A stretch of 64,000 nucleotides of DNA, from positions 306,180 through 370,179 of the forward strand of contig QANU01107126.1 in the NCBI GenBank assembly GCA_003254905.1, read 5' to 3'. Below the pieces are notes generated by a model. The model had not been told where the DNA came from. It did not search any database and saw only the letters and a program-made list of their open reading frames with translations. Positions 30,014 through 42,038 of this stretch are shown piece after piece. Position numbers and translations under genes: made by a program. The DNA comes from Nissolia schottii. Its lineage: Eukaryota > Streptophyta > Magnoliopsida > Fabales > Fabaceae. How positions within the stretch are numbered: position 1 is the stretch's first letter; each line of letters starts with the position of its first letter.

Positions 30014-30873
30014 CAACAACAACAACAACAACAACGGCGGCGACCGGAGAATATCGCCGCCGGTGCATTGGACGGCGCCGCCGTCGATGATGAGGGGGAA
30101 GAAGAAGAAGAGGTGAGCAGTGAGCAACGCAATCGCATCGCGCGCGCTCTCTCTCTCTCTTTTGGGATTTTTTATTTTTCAGAATTTTTATTTCTTTTTA
30201 CCGGTGATATTTTTTTTTTCCTTTTCCTTCTAGCGACTTCTTCCAATGAAGAAAAGAAAATAGAATTACAAAAAATAAAATTATGCTAATGAATGAGAGT
30301 GGAGCTGCTAGTAACAGCAGTAATGAATGTGAGGGAACTTATTTGGTTTATCATTTTGGGATGATTTAAAATCTTTCTTTTTTTTTTATGGCGGATTGAT
30401 GTACATCTTGTACAATTTTTTAAATTTTATACAAGAAATAGTACAAACAGTAAATTTATTTCATTAAGAAAATCTTTAAAATAAGAAACAAAATGAAAAT
30501 AAAGAGATATTTTCATAATTATTGTGAAAAACGTACAATAGAAAATAAAAGCAAAACCAAACTAAATACATTAAGTGGTAATGCCCATCATATAGCTAAG
30601 CATGCATGTAATCACAGTAGCAATGTATGGATTGAGGAAGCAACTATCTGTCTTGCTCCTCATCTAGCTAGAGATGTATCGAACCTCTTCAATAATGATG
30701 ATTGACCAGCTCGTTGGACTGTCGATAAAAAAAAGTGGTAATGCCAACCAGCAAAACCGTCTACAAAGGTTTTTTCTCCTGTGTTGCCAAGCAGTTTCCT
30801 TGCCCCAGCTGACCATTTTCATTGTTGTTTCACAGTCCCCCTTTGTTCCTAAAGTTCTTCTTTGGATACATAT
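30014..30873. other. UBP25 5' region and intergenic
   Basis: The first ~250 bp are the likely 5' UTR and core promoter with a CT-rich stretch (30148-30160). The rest is AT-rich with no gene. No TATA box was called. Confidence 0.4.
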
Positions 30874-31027
30874 TCAACATTTTAAATTTAAGCTCACACA
30901 CAATAAAATAAAAGTGAATCTTATTACATATATTATCACATTTATTATATGTGTCACTAAGTATTGTTGGGTTACCCCAAATAGGACCCATATTTGTTAT
31001 GTGTGAGCCTAAATTTAAGGTGTATAA
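30874..31027. mobile_element. Short MITE with inverted ends
   Basis: TTAAATTTAAGCTCACACAC at 30882 pairs with the reverse complement of 30993-31019, TTAAATTTAGGCTCACACAT. About 150 bp in all, with no coding content. The target duplication was not resolved. Confidence 0.6.
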
Positions 31028-32697
31028 CTTATGATCAATGAAAAATTTCTCTACCCTTATGTCCCTCTTCAGTTTCAACCTTTCCAATTAAAACCACTCA
31101 TTGCCTAGACACTGTGATCCTCAGTATAGTCGGCGCCCTCCCTACAACAAAATCCTCTCCCTTCCTTATGGAAGGGTTGTGAAGCACCCATCACTTTGTC
31201 AATATTCAATAACATTTGCATCGTGGGGCCCACACCAAAATCGCAATGCCTCGACCACCTTTGCATCATCATCAAATCACAAGGATCTACAGGTCATCAA
31301 CCCAAGGTATTCAATTGATACTTCCTCATTCATCATCTATCAAGACCTCCAATTATTTGGCGAAGAGTTCCACTAGTCAAGCCTTGAGAGAGGATATCTT
31401 GTTCCTTGATGTGCACGACGTTCATGAAACTTTGGAGGATTTCTCCAAAAGTCCCATTGGTCACCTTATGTTGTTTGATTAGGCGTTCAACATAGGCACT
31501 CTAGAACATTGTGATGATGGCAGAAAAATGATGTGCCTGGACGAAGAACTAGTTACCGCAGAGCACCAAAAGGACATCTTTGAGGTTTGCTAACTTCACT
31601 ATGTAGTCTGTTGAAAATAGTGTCCAGTACAAGAGGCTCAAGACAATTATTTCTCACCTTGTAATGGTTTTTGGAATAAATAAACTTCTATTTATGTAAA
31701 GACAAAAAAAAATCATAAATACCACTATTATGAATTAATCTCATGGATATAGTTACTTATGACATATGAGTTTACATCACAACTTAATATTTCATAGAAT
31801 TAGGGTCTACATGTAAAAACTTTGATACTTAAATTAGTATGGTCATAGTAATGATAAATTGTTTGTGAATCACACGCAAAAGGCTAGTCAACCCTTGTTT
31901 AAGAGAGGTTAGAGTTTTATTTGGTGATGGGTCAACTAATTAACTCATAACCCCTAATTACTAGTTAGTGTGTAGGATATGATCACATTATCTATTCCAA
32001 TATTGTTGAAACAAATCTCCTTAGGATGTGGTTTGGTTTTATGAGATTGTCTCCAAATTCTACCATGCATGGTGGGTGTTTATGATGCATGTCTTATGAG
32101 TCTTAGGTTATCATTTGGGCCGACCTCATATCTTTGCTTGTGTCCCAAACTGACTCTAGTTGAGTCCAAATAATTCTGGTCTGTAACAACAACCTAATTA
32201 GAGAGATCATATTTTCATTCACTTTTGGAAATGATTTCTTTTTGTCATACTCACTTATTTTGAATACATAATTAATAATTAACAAATATGCTGCTAATGT
32301 GAGTTAATTCAACTTGCAACTCAAATTGCATAGACATAACCAACACAATGTTAGTATAGTAGCAACCAAGCTCATTCTTTTTTTTTTAAAGGGTTAGACC
32401 TAGAGAAGAAAAAATGTGTATCGAGAAGGCAATTGAAATACCTCGAACTTAATTAGTCGAGTCCATTAATAATGAATTTTAAATATCAATGTAAGATATA
32501 AAAAAAAGTTGCATAGAAAAACAAGCTATGTTTAAAATTTACTCGAAGTCTCGTAAGTATCTCAGATTAATTCACCACACTATAACTCATAAACCATATA
32601 GTTTCCATCAAACGTTTCATGTAATTGCTATTTTTAAGGAAAAATTGAGGGGAAAAAAAATTCAAACACCGTCTACCTATGATTTTATTAATCTTTT
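31028..32697. other. Intergenic
   Basis: No supported gene. Short open frames at 31101-31482 have no family signature. The remainder is AT-rich. Confidence 0.4.
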
Positions 32698-33369
32698 GAG
32701 TAATACCCAAAATTAGTCTCTCTTAAATTTTGTGTAGACCAAGTTAGTTTCACTAAAAAGTTCTCAATCAAATTGGTCCATCTATAATTTTAAGTCGGCC
32801 AAATTAGTCCATCTAAAACTTTTTCAGCCAAATTGGACATTGACAAATTCAAAACTAGGTCATGTTAGCCCCTCAATTAAAATGTCTAGAGCATGCATGT
32901 ATGGTTAACAGGATGGCATGTCATCAATAAACAAATCTCACTTCCACATAATTCATCTAACATAAGTACTGTAGACCCAACGTGATGGAATTTTTACAAA
33001 TACATTGGCAACAATGAACTTTGGCACAACAAAAAAGTCTCTTGATGTTCATTATCACACCAAGTTTCAAGCCTACAAAGAAATCGTCGACGTTGTTTCA
33101 AAATGGATGAAAGATGTAGAAGTGAAACAAGTTTAATAGTGAGACATCGTCCCATTAACATTCACATAAGTAGTTTCGATTAGCATCTTAATTGAGAGAC
33201 TAATGAATCCTACTTTTAAATTTTGCAAGAACCAGTTTAGCAGGAAAAATGTTTACAAATACTAATTTGACTGATTTCAAATTTTAGAGGGATCAATTTA
33301 ACCGAAAAATTTTAGATAAACTAATTTAACCAACTTAAGATTCTAAAGGGACCAATTTGAATATTACTA
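32698..33369. mobile_element. Mutator-like MITE (672 bp, 9-bp target duplication)
   Basis: The element is flanked by TAATCTTTT at 32689-32697 and 33370-33378, a perfect 9-bp direct repeat, the size made by Mutator-family transposases. The ends GAGTAATACCCAAAATTAGT and, in reverse, TAGTAATATTCAAATTGGTC are related inverted repeats running over 100 bp, built from diverged tandem units of the AAATTGGTCC type. No transposase is encoded. Confidence 0.75.
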
Positions 33370-33629
33370 TAATCTTTTTTTGTACAATAGTTTTATAAAT
33401 GGATAAAGAAATATTAATTTTCTTGTGCCTTGTGATGAGAAAACTTATTATACATTTCTTTGGATGAAAATGTTTAAATCCACCACCATTTGAGTCAAGT
33501 GCAACTTTCTTGTAATTGCTGCATTAAAAATGAATTCTATTTCGCTAACTAATCAAGGAATCATGGGGAATAAGACAAGGATAAGTCAGAGTTTGAGTTT
33601 GAGGCAAAGTGTTGAGATGGATTCTGAGG

Positions 33630-35607
33630 TTAAGGTTGAGGGACGACGTCATGAATGCTTGTTCTTTTCCTTTCCGCCATTGGGACACTTTGGCGTAAAC
33701 GGTATTTTTGGTTATGGCTAGCAACTTGAGCTGGAGTTCTTGTCACAACACAATATTTTGAAATACTTCTCCAATCTCCATCGCCATATTTTTGGAGTCC
33801 ATCAAGAAATAACCTATAAAAAAATATGTGATGTGAAATTTTGTATGACCAACAAATTTTATACATGATAAATTGGGTTGTCAAGTAAACCTAAGCTAAA
33901 ATTGATTCAGGTAAACGCTAGTATTAAATACATTTGTTAATTTAGAGTTTTACGATATAAGTGCTAACCAACATAGGCTTGACCATAAAAACATTGTTTT
34001 AGATAATATTTGTAAAACACAATCCATGGGATCACGCACCTCATGCCATTGTTTGCCAAGTACTCTTACAATGTCCATGTTTGCATTCCTCAATCATGTG
34101 TTATTTTTTTCCCCTCAATTTGTTTTTTTTTTTTTGTCGCGTAATTGGATGATGGAAAATGTTTTGTGAACCAAAAGTTTTTGCACGAAATTTCACAAAG
34201 ACAAATAATGGACTACCATGCACTCAAGATTCCTATTTTACAGCATCAATGATTTCTCTTGTTGAGAAAATCTAACTCCAATATCAATTTCATGCGCTTC
34301 TGTATAAAAATCAGTCTGGCCATGTAAGTGTCGTTGTTGAATCTTGTAATGTGTTTTGTGATTTGTTAGTTGGTAAATATTTTATCCTAATCTATGAGGA
34401 GCATCAAGCACCAAATGTAGTTAGTGCATCAAAGTTAGCACCTTATATTAACTAAATGTGTGGGTTTTTTTTCCGCCACGACTTTTGGTGAGAAATTTTT
34501 TGCTAAAATTAATTTCACTAAATTCATTCCATTAAACACTCCACTAAATATTCTCTAATTTATATTTTAACATTCTCTCACATCTAAAATATACATCATT
34601 CAAAGTTTTTTAAAAAGAAAAAAAGAAAACTAAAAAATTTTTAACTAAAAATTGAAATAAGATATTTAACATAATTTTTTCAAATTTAAATTTTAGAAAT
34701 TTCCAAACAACTAAAATAAATACCATTTAACTTTTTTTTAAAAAAAACTATAAATTTTAATATATTTTATTTAAAATTATTCTCATATACTTAAAAGAAA
34801 AATCTATAACTTAATTTTATATAAATGAAAGTATAAATATATATATATATTATATATATATATTAAAATAACAGGCATACATATTAAAATAATCCCGTGT
34901 AATATACGGGTAGTATATACTAGTATCATAAAATTGTAATCTATGTGCGTGCTTGTTCTCGTAGCAAAGTGCTGAAGATTGTGGATATATATGATTTCAA
35001 TCAGTTTGACAAACAGTCCCATAAGTTTTTTCTTTCTTTCTTTTAAGAAAAAAATAAATAAATATTGAAGTGACAAAAGTTGAAATAAATCATCGATACA
35101 CATTAACCAAAAAAAATATATCCAAAAAATCACCTAAAAAGCCAATAAAATAATAATAATTAAAAAAGAAAAGAAAAGAAAAGCACAGTACCTGTGTTCC
35201 TCTATCGTCCAGGGCAGTCCTTTCTTGCGCTTGGCGGGAAGGATCCGTTTCGTCCTGCCGCCAGTGGTCGCCGCCTCAGAGACCACGCCACCATTCACCT
35301 CCGTTTCCGCCGCCGCTGTCAACTCCCCTGCATGCAGCTCCTCCGCCACCAAGTCGTGGTCGTCCGGGTATCTCGGCAGCTCAACCAGACCCGATTCGAT
35401 CAGCGCGATGTCGCGTAGCAGCGCCTCGTAGCATTCCTTCATATCTTCCGGCGACCTGTCGGGGAAAAAGTAAAACGCTATCGTCTGCCACCGGTCCTTC
35501 GTCCCTTTCGGGAAGAGTAATATTGCTGACTCGAAGATCGCGTCGTCCAGTCGAGTCCACGGACTCGACGCCGCGGCGGCCGGTGGTGTAGTCGGCAGCT
35601 GTGCCAT
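33630..35607 (-). CDS. Two-repeat MYB transcription factor, DIVARICATA-type
   Basis: Exon 1 is 35192-35607 and exon 2 is 33630-33813; 600 bp, 199 aa, with a 1378-bp GT-AG intron. Residues ~14-70 form the first SANT/MYB domain (WTRLDDAIFESAILLFPKGT, then DRWQTIAFYF and RSPEDMKECYEALL). After an acidic linker, the second MYB repeat begins at LPWTIEEHRLFLDGLQKYG and runs through WRSISKYCVVTRTPAQVASH. The intron falls after EEHR, the usual place in this family. The family motif SHAQKYF is SHNQKYR here. The protein ends about 25 residues later (DVVPQP), short compared with ~300 aa relatives. The start MAQLP is chosen; an upstream in-frame ATG at 35655 would add 16 residues. Nuclear DNA-binding regulator by family. 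Confidence 0.88.
34825..34866. repeat. (TA)n microsatellite in MYB intron
   Basis: A run of alternating T and A broken by short spacers, inside the MYB intron. Confidence 0.8.
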
Positions 35608-36864
35608 CTCGTAATGCTGTTTTTTTTTTCTTTGTAGAAAATTTTGTGGGTTCACTCGGTGAGTTGGACTTATGCGGTTTTAGGCGGGTGCTGCACTTAT
35701 AGAGTGGTGGAATCGTAAATGTAGCCGCAGATTATCCTAAATTCAAAATTTGAATTCGGATAATGGAAATTTCTGTTATTCGGAAATTAAAATAATTTAA
35801 CGAAATTACTGCGGAATCCTTTTGATTTCGATTTGAATCCTCTGGAACGAGGAATCTCTCCAAATTAAATTTCAAATTTTGCAAATTTAGGGGTTCTATT
35901 ATTTGGCTATGCCGATGCTTGCGGTACAAGATCTGTTTGGATTATTTTCTTTATCTGACCTTTGGATGAGAGGAGGGACGAGTGGGAAGGGTTGCAAAAT
36001 GGATCTGACCCGTTGGAGTGGGGCAGGCGGTCAGCATTTTTAGCGTGACTAATACGAATTTTGAGTCTGTTGAAGTTTTATTGGCCTACGCGGGAATTTA
36101 ACTTGCGGGCTTACTTGAAACGAGACGGGTTGGCGGCATGTGGGTTGATATTAATTTTTTTTTTTTTAAAAATTACATAAAAAGGATAAAATTAAATTGG
36201 ATTGGATTGACCAAAATTTTAAAAAAAAAAAATGGGTCCTAGTTTATTGGAATGGGACTTTATTTTAGCTTTGTGGATATGATTTATTTTATTTTGGCTT
36301 TGTAGAGATGGTTTATTTTAATTTTGTGAATATGATTTATTTTGTTTTGGATTATTTATTTATATTAACTATATTTTGTGTTGGATTGTGGGTAGGAGTA
36401 TTGATTTATTTGTTTACATTATGGAATTATGAATATAAAGTTATTTTATGTTATTATATGTGTGTATATTTTTTTTTGTGTAGTTTGAATTTTTTTTAAA
36501 ATTACATTGTTAAATTTTTGTTTGTAAATTTTTTATTCCAATTTGTGGGCTCATGGGCCAACCCGCCAACTCATGGGCTTAGTAAAATGCGGGAAAATTA
36601 TGAATTTTGGGCCACATAAAAAATTGGTTCACCCGTCCCTTTTGTCATCCCTTCGAGTGGGATTGACATGGTGGCAACATAGAGAAAATGATAAAAGTAA
36701 AAGGGTAAAATAGATAAATTATATAACTTCCTTTTAAAAAAATATTATAATATATATAACTATAAATTTATTTTTATTTAAAATAAATAGTTTTAATCAC
36801 ATTTGCTTTTGTTCATTTGATTGATTTTTCAATAGTTAAGATACACACAACAACCATCAATAAT
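35608..36864. other. MYB 5' flank and AT-rich intergenic DNA
   Basis: No gene. The part 35960-36660 has ACCCGC/GCGGG words (for example near 36010, 36130, 36560), typical of old hAT-type repeats, but clear ends were not found. Confidence 0.4.
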
Positions 36865-37769
36865 TAGAGTTGCACATGGATTGGGTCAGATTAGGTTTTA
36901 AGTAAAAATACGTCCAACCCTAAATTATCTCGGGTTAGGTTGGATTGATTTTTAAGATTTTCTTCGTGTAACCCAACTTAACCTAAATTGGATTGGATCA
37001 GGTTGGGTAATCGGGTTACATTAAAAAAATAAAATAAAATAAAATAAATAGAAAAAGAAAATCAAAGAAAACACACCATCGATCAACATTTGCATAAAAA
37101 AATTGTGTTTTTTGCTTCAGTCTTTTCCAGCTTCTATTTTCCTACTCCATTTATAAATAATTGTCTTTCTATCTTCAAGGTTGTTGAAATCAACACTAGT
37201 ATTCCAATAAGAGACGAGGCCGAGAAGCATCACCACAACAATGAACAATGCATGACATTGCTTTGGGTGGTGACAACAAGGTTCCATTGCATCAAATCTA
37301 GTAGATCGGCGGTGGTGAGAGCAACTTTGTGCAACGACATGACAATTGTGAGACAAGGCAGTGGCACGCAATGACATGGTGGTGGCGCTGATAGTCACGA
37401 TGAAGTACCATCATAGAAGGGAGTGGTTGTGGTGAGAAAGTGGGTAAACGTTGTGGGCAACTAAGTTTCACCAAAAGGGATCTGACCATTTAGGAAAGAA
37501 AAAATGGTTGTTTGGGAGAGAAAGATAGGGGTTGGTAACTGAATGTATTCAAATCTAATTTAGGGTTATTTATGTTTGATCAGGTCATTGGTCATCGGGT
37601 CAGGTGGTCAAGTATAATTCTGACACCCGCTACTCGACTCGATTAGGGGTCAGATTCATTGGATTCGACTCAAACAAACTGGATAGCCCAACCCAACTCG
37701 AAAATATTATATTGGGTTAGGTTGGATTTGTCTGGTCATTAAGTTGACCCAAACCCATGTGAACCCCTA
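36865..37769. mobile_element. Non-autonomous hAT-like element
   Basis: The left end TAGAGTTGCACATGGATTGG and the reverse-complemented right end TAGGGGTTCACATGGGTTTG are imperfect inverted repeats. Flanking 8-bp sequences TCAATAAT (36857-36864) and TCAATGAC (37770-37777) match at 6 of 8 bases, as expected for an old hAT target duplication. The interior has no transposase. Confidence 0.65.
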
Positions 37770-40516
37770 TCAATGACCATCATAGTCACCAATTCAACTA
37801 GGACCATAGTAGAATCCACCTTAGCATAATTTGTAGATTACTTAAGAGTTTTTATCATTTACCATATTATATTTTGGCTTGTGTGCGCAATGGTACCTGA
37901 AACATTTTAGAAGAGTCAGTCATCAGTCAAGAGTCAGTGTCCTTTTAAATACTCCTGTTTAACAAAGCTCTAGGTTACACCCCTTAGGATATCATGACAC
38001 ACAAGCAACCTTATAGCAGTGCCATCTTGGGTTTCATGTCTCGATGCTCAGACGGAGCGTCCGCAACGATAAGCATGTCCTAACACAACAAGTCGTCAGG
38101 GAGATCCCAACATGTCCTATAAAGAATAACCGATGGCCATAATAAATAGACAAGTCAAGATGCTTCGCTCAAAAGAGGTGGCCTCAGTAAAGCTCATTTG
38201 GAGAAACCACTCTGGAGATGAAGCAACTTAGGAGGCAGAGGATGCGATGAAGAAGTTATAATCATACCTCTTCAATCCTTCCAACATGTTCTAAGGAACA
38301 GTCAGCCAGTCAATTTTGGGGACCAAAATTGTTCAAGGGAGAAAATTTGAAGATCCAAAGTTTCAGAGGTGCACTGCAGCACTCCCACAGCGTTGTAGTA
38401 GTGCAAAGCGAATAACGCACTCTAGTGCTCCCATAGCGTTGCAGCGATACGAAATAACCCGCGATGACCCTTAAAAAAAGGGGTCACGTCTCACACGAGA
38501 TGTATGCATCTCACATGAGATGCAAGGTTGAAAAGCCAAGCACGCTGCAGTGCCCCTAGCGCATTCCAGTGTGCCGTCGCTAACCAGAAAACCTAGTTCC
38601 GCATTTTTGGACTAGGAGATGACCCGGCCCGGCACTTTGGCCGTCCTTTCTCTTATATATAGAGTTCTCCTCCCCCATACCAATTCCCTCAGAGCTTTAG
38701 ACTCTTCTTCTCCCTAGAACGAGTTTCTGCTCACCTTATTTCTCCTTCTCTTGTGAAGACGCAGTGTCTTCACCTAGGTAGGTAGGTAGTCATTCCTTTT
38801 AGGATGGCGTAGACCTCGATGCCGCTACTTTGGTAGTGGTGGTCTACGGCGCTCCAAGGCCGCTGAGGCTATGCCAAAACATAGTAGCAATACTAGATTG
38901 CTACCGCAGGGCCTGCAGTTAAGATTTCTTTGATGGTGGGTTATATTGGCCTTCCAGGGGCCAACACCATGCTGCTTGGAGTCCCCGATTCCAATGTTTC
39001 TTATTTCCGTGACATTTCAAGTAAGTGGCAGTCCCGACGCATCGATGGTTCCACCTCGATAGTCCATCAATAGAGTCAGTTGTGCTTATAACATGCTAGT
39101 AGTTAGTTAGATATTTATATACATGCTCAGTAGATGTCATGCTTATGTGATATATTTATATGACATGTATTTATGCTTATGTTATGTTATGCCATTCTAT
39201 GTTAGGATAGAGACCTAGACCCATAGATATGATATCCCTTAGAATCGCTTAGTTAGGATTATAAAATAAGACGTTAATAAAGACTCCGGTTAAGGCATGA
39301 ACCCTAACAAGGGGCAAGTTCTGGCTAAGGCAAGACTTGGTACTTAAGATGTTCGTTGTGAAGCACCTCTCTTACCTGGGAATCATATCGTGAGTGTGGG
39401 GCCTCAGTCCTTAAGTCCAGACTAATAAACAAGATTAGCTAAGTAGGACACGCTTGTCATAATCAGTAGCCTTAGGCCTTAACAACATGGGTAATCAAAG
39501 ACAGCTACCTAAAATACTTTAAAAATAGTAGATCATGGGATAGATGACTTAGAGTAGTGCGGGGTCAATGACATTGTAACCCGGACTCAGTAGTGGATAG
39601 TTATGAGAGTCTGGCTCCTCATATTAGGGTATGCGTACCTTCACAGGTATCCGGGTTGCATGCATACCACCACTCAGATTTATCCTAGTGAAGTAAGGTC
39701 AAGTTGAGGCTCCCTTGAATTGTGCTCCTCTGCCAGAAGACATGTGCATACGTACAACAAATCAGTTTTTACATTTCAGTAGTTTATTCAGTTTACTCAA
39801 TATATTCAGTTTATCCAGATTTACCTTATAATAGTGATTCATTCTTTAATTGTTAATTATTCATTAAGTATATATATGTGTATCCATATGTCATGATATT
39901 ATATGCAATATGTGTTATTTGTGTGGTACCGAGGTACCCACCACTGAGATGACAAAATCACCCACCCCTCTGTCGATAACATTTTCAGATTCGGTTGATC
40001 ATGAGAACGTCCCCCTCGTCCAGTGAGCGAGGATTCAGGCGTCAGTGGTAAGCTCCGCTTCACAGTGGGGTCTACCTAAGTTATATAGTTATGCTCCAGA
40101 CACTTATGGCAAGATCCTTTAATAGCATTCTAGCATTACATTTCAGTTGACATATGATGTAATTCAGTATTGATTTTGAACCAATTATACGAGAACAATT
40201 AAGTTCAAGTTGTTATTTCACAAATAAAGTTATTTATTTATCATTATGAGCATTTCATGCATGATTAATATGCCACGTCAGAGCTTCAGTAGGGCAGTAG
40301 CCCTACGTGCTGTCACGTCCTATGTTAGAGGCGTGACATAAGCAAGGCACTGCAATGTACCTAGTGCGTTGCAGTGACACAGATGTTGCATCAGAAACCC
40401 TAGTCGTAGCCTTTGGGCTAAGAGAGGGCCTTTCTCTTCGCCTATATATAGAGCTCAACCAACAACTCTACAACTCGCTCAAAGCTTCAGATTTCTCCCT
40501 CAAGCACAGGGTTTCT

Positions 40517-40519
<3 letters not shown>

Positions 40520-40556
<37 letters not shown>
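40520..40556 (+). repeat. (CT)n microsatellite
   Basis: About 16 CT units just downstream of the second TATA-like sequence of the LTR-type region. Confidence 0.9.
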
Positions 40557-40560
<4 letters not shown>

Positions 40561-40864
40561 GTGAAGACACAACGTCTTCAACTAGGGTAGGTAGCCAATC
40601 CCTTTAAGGATGGCCTATGGTAGTAGTCCCCGGCGTCGCTACTTTGGTAGTGGTAGCGTTATGGCGATCCACGACTGCCATGGCTATGCTGGATCGTCGT
40701 AGCGATGCTAGTTCGCTATCGCGATGCCCTTCATTTATGTTTTATTAATTTTTTTAATGGTGTGGTTGGCATTTCCAAGTGTCAACGCTACGCCGCTTGG
40801 AGCTTCCAGTGCTAGTGCTCCCTAGTTTCAGGCTTTTCGAAGTGAGTGGAGGTCTCAGTGCATC

Positions 40865-40867
<3 letters not shown>

Positions 40868-40920
<53 letters not shown>
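40868..40920 (+). repeat. (GT)n/(TA)n compound microsatellite
   Basis: About 21 GT units followed by five TA units. Confidence 0.9.
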
Positions 40921-40921
<1 letters not shown>

Positions 40922-41735
40922 GAAAGTGTAAGTATACTCACTTATTCAAGAGATTAATGGCGCTTTTTTTTTCCTAACCTCTGCAAGAACCTGAAAATTA
41001 ACAAAACCATCTAGCCGAAACAAATAATCTCTCAATATTTCACTAATTGGTATCAATCACGAACACTCACAGACACATATTTGAATAAATTTCAAAGCAA
41101 ATTGACAACATTTTATTTTTTCATGAGAAGAGAACCTTAGGAACATAGTTACATGGTACACAATATGTTGTGGTACAAGAATAGGTACACGGTACGCAAT
41201 ACGGCCATCTGTCAAATATATGGCACGTGGGGGTATACTCCTTTGGCACGTTATTTTGGTATGCAATACATTATAATATAATAATTGGTACATTCTAATA
41301 TACTCTACCCCTCCTTTCTTCACTTGTTTTTCTTCCTTTTTGGTGAATTTGTTTGTTTGCTTTGCCTATTCCAAATATTTTCTATGGTCGCGAGTTCGCT
41401 CTTTCTATGCATTAATTTCTCTTTGAGTCTTAGTCGTGGACATACCGTCACCATTTCTATCCGCGATCTCAAAGTTGTTCTAGTTAGCAATCCATGGCAT
41501 TACAATACGTGAAAGAACCGCAAACCAGAATATGGTACATCCGTTAAATTGTAAATTCATGTAACTATGCTTGGGAATTTCCACAACCCGACATATCTTC
41601 TCCAAGAAACAACTTTGCAAACCTTTCCTTCATCATCTCAACCTAACAACCTTTACTTGAGAATCAAAACCAAATTAGAAAACATAATTTGTTGACATTA
41701 TCAATGACAATACTTGGTTGTAGAAATTAGACATA
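40921..41735. other. Intergenic
   Basis: No gene recognised; short frames only. Confidence 0.4.
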
Positions 41736-42038
41736 TTATGCACATGTAAATACACTTTGAATATGAAATTTCTCATTACCAATGGACTGATACAATGTGG
41801 ACCACACTCCAACAAAGATGGCAAGGGAGCACGTGGTGCTTTTGTTGGAAGAATTCCAAGGAAGGACGTGATCAACCACGTTGGAGATGTAGAGGAGCCC
41901 ATTGCAAGAACCAAGGAGGGAGATGCGGATATTGTAGCACATGAGTGCATCATTGAAGTACATAGCGTCATTTAGAGAGGAAAGGGGGAAGCGAAGAGTT
42001 GGGAATGACGACAAAGATAATTTTTGATAATCCTGCAA
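41736..42038 (-). pseudogene. F-box-associated domain fragment
   Basis: The minus strand encodes ISLLGSCNGLLYISNVVDHV and then LPWN, the hallmark of the F-box-associated (FBA) beta-propeller region (GSCNGLLC then WNP). The rest of an F-box protein, including the N-terminal F-box, is not found around it, and the surrounding frame soon loses similarity. It is likely a relic of a host F-box gene, a large and fast-decaying plant family. Confidence 0.5.

Larger units (their letters stand above)
37900..40920 (+). mobile_element. LTR-element fossil region with two promoter-like segments
   Basis: Two diverged homologous segments, about 38345-39075 and 40345-40870, share a TATA-like TATATATAGAG, then GTGAAGAC and GTCTTCA-CTAGG, a GGTAGGTAG stretch, and CTACTTTGGTAGTGGT. 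Between them is non-coding sequence with GTGGTACCGAGGTACCCACC (39923-39942) and a TAGAGGCGTGACA LTR-like end near 40326-40338. This suggests pieces of two related LTRs or a nested pair. Probably Ty3/gypsy-like, old and broken; no gag or pol reading seen. Limits are approximate. Confidence 0.45.

Noticed and set aside
31101-31482. Possible coding region
   Set aside because: Two overlapping open frames without family motifs or splice support.
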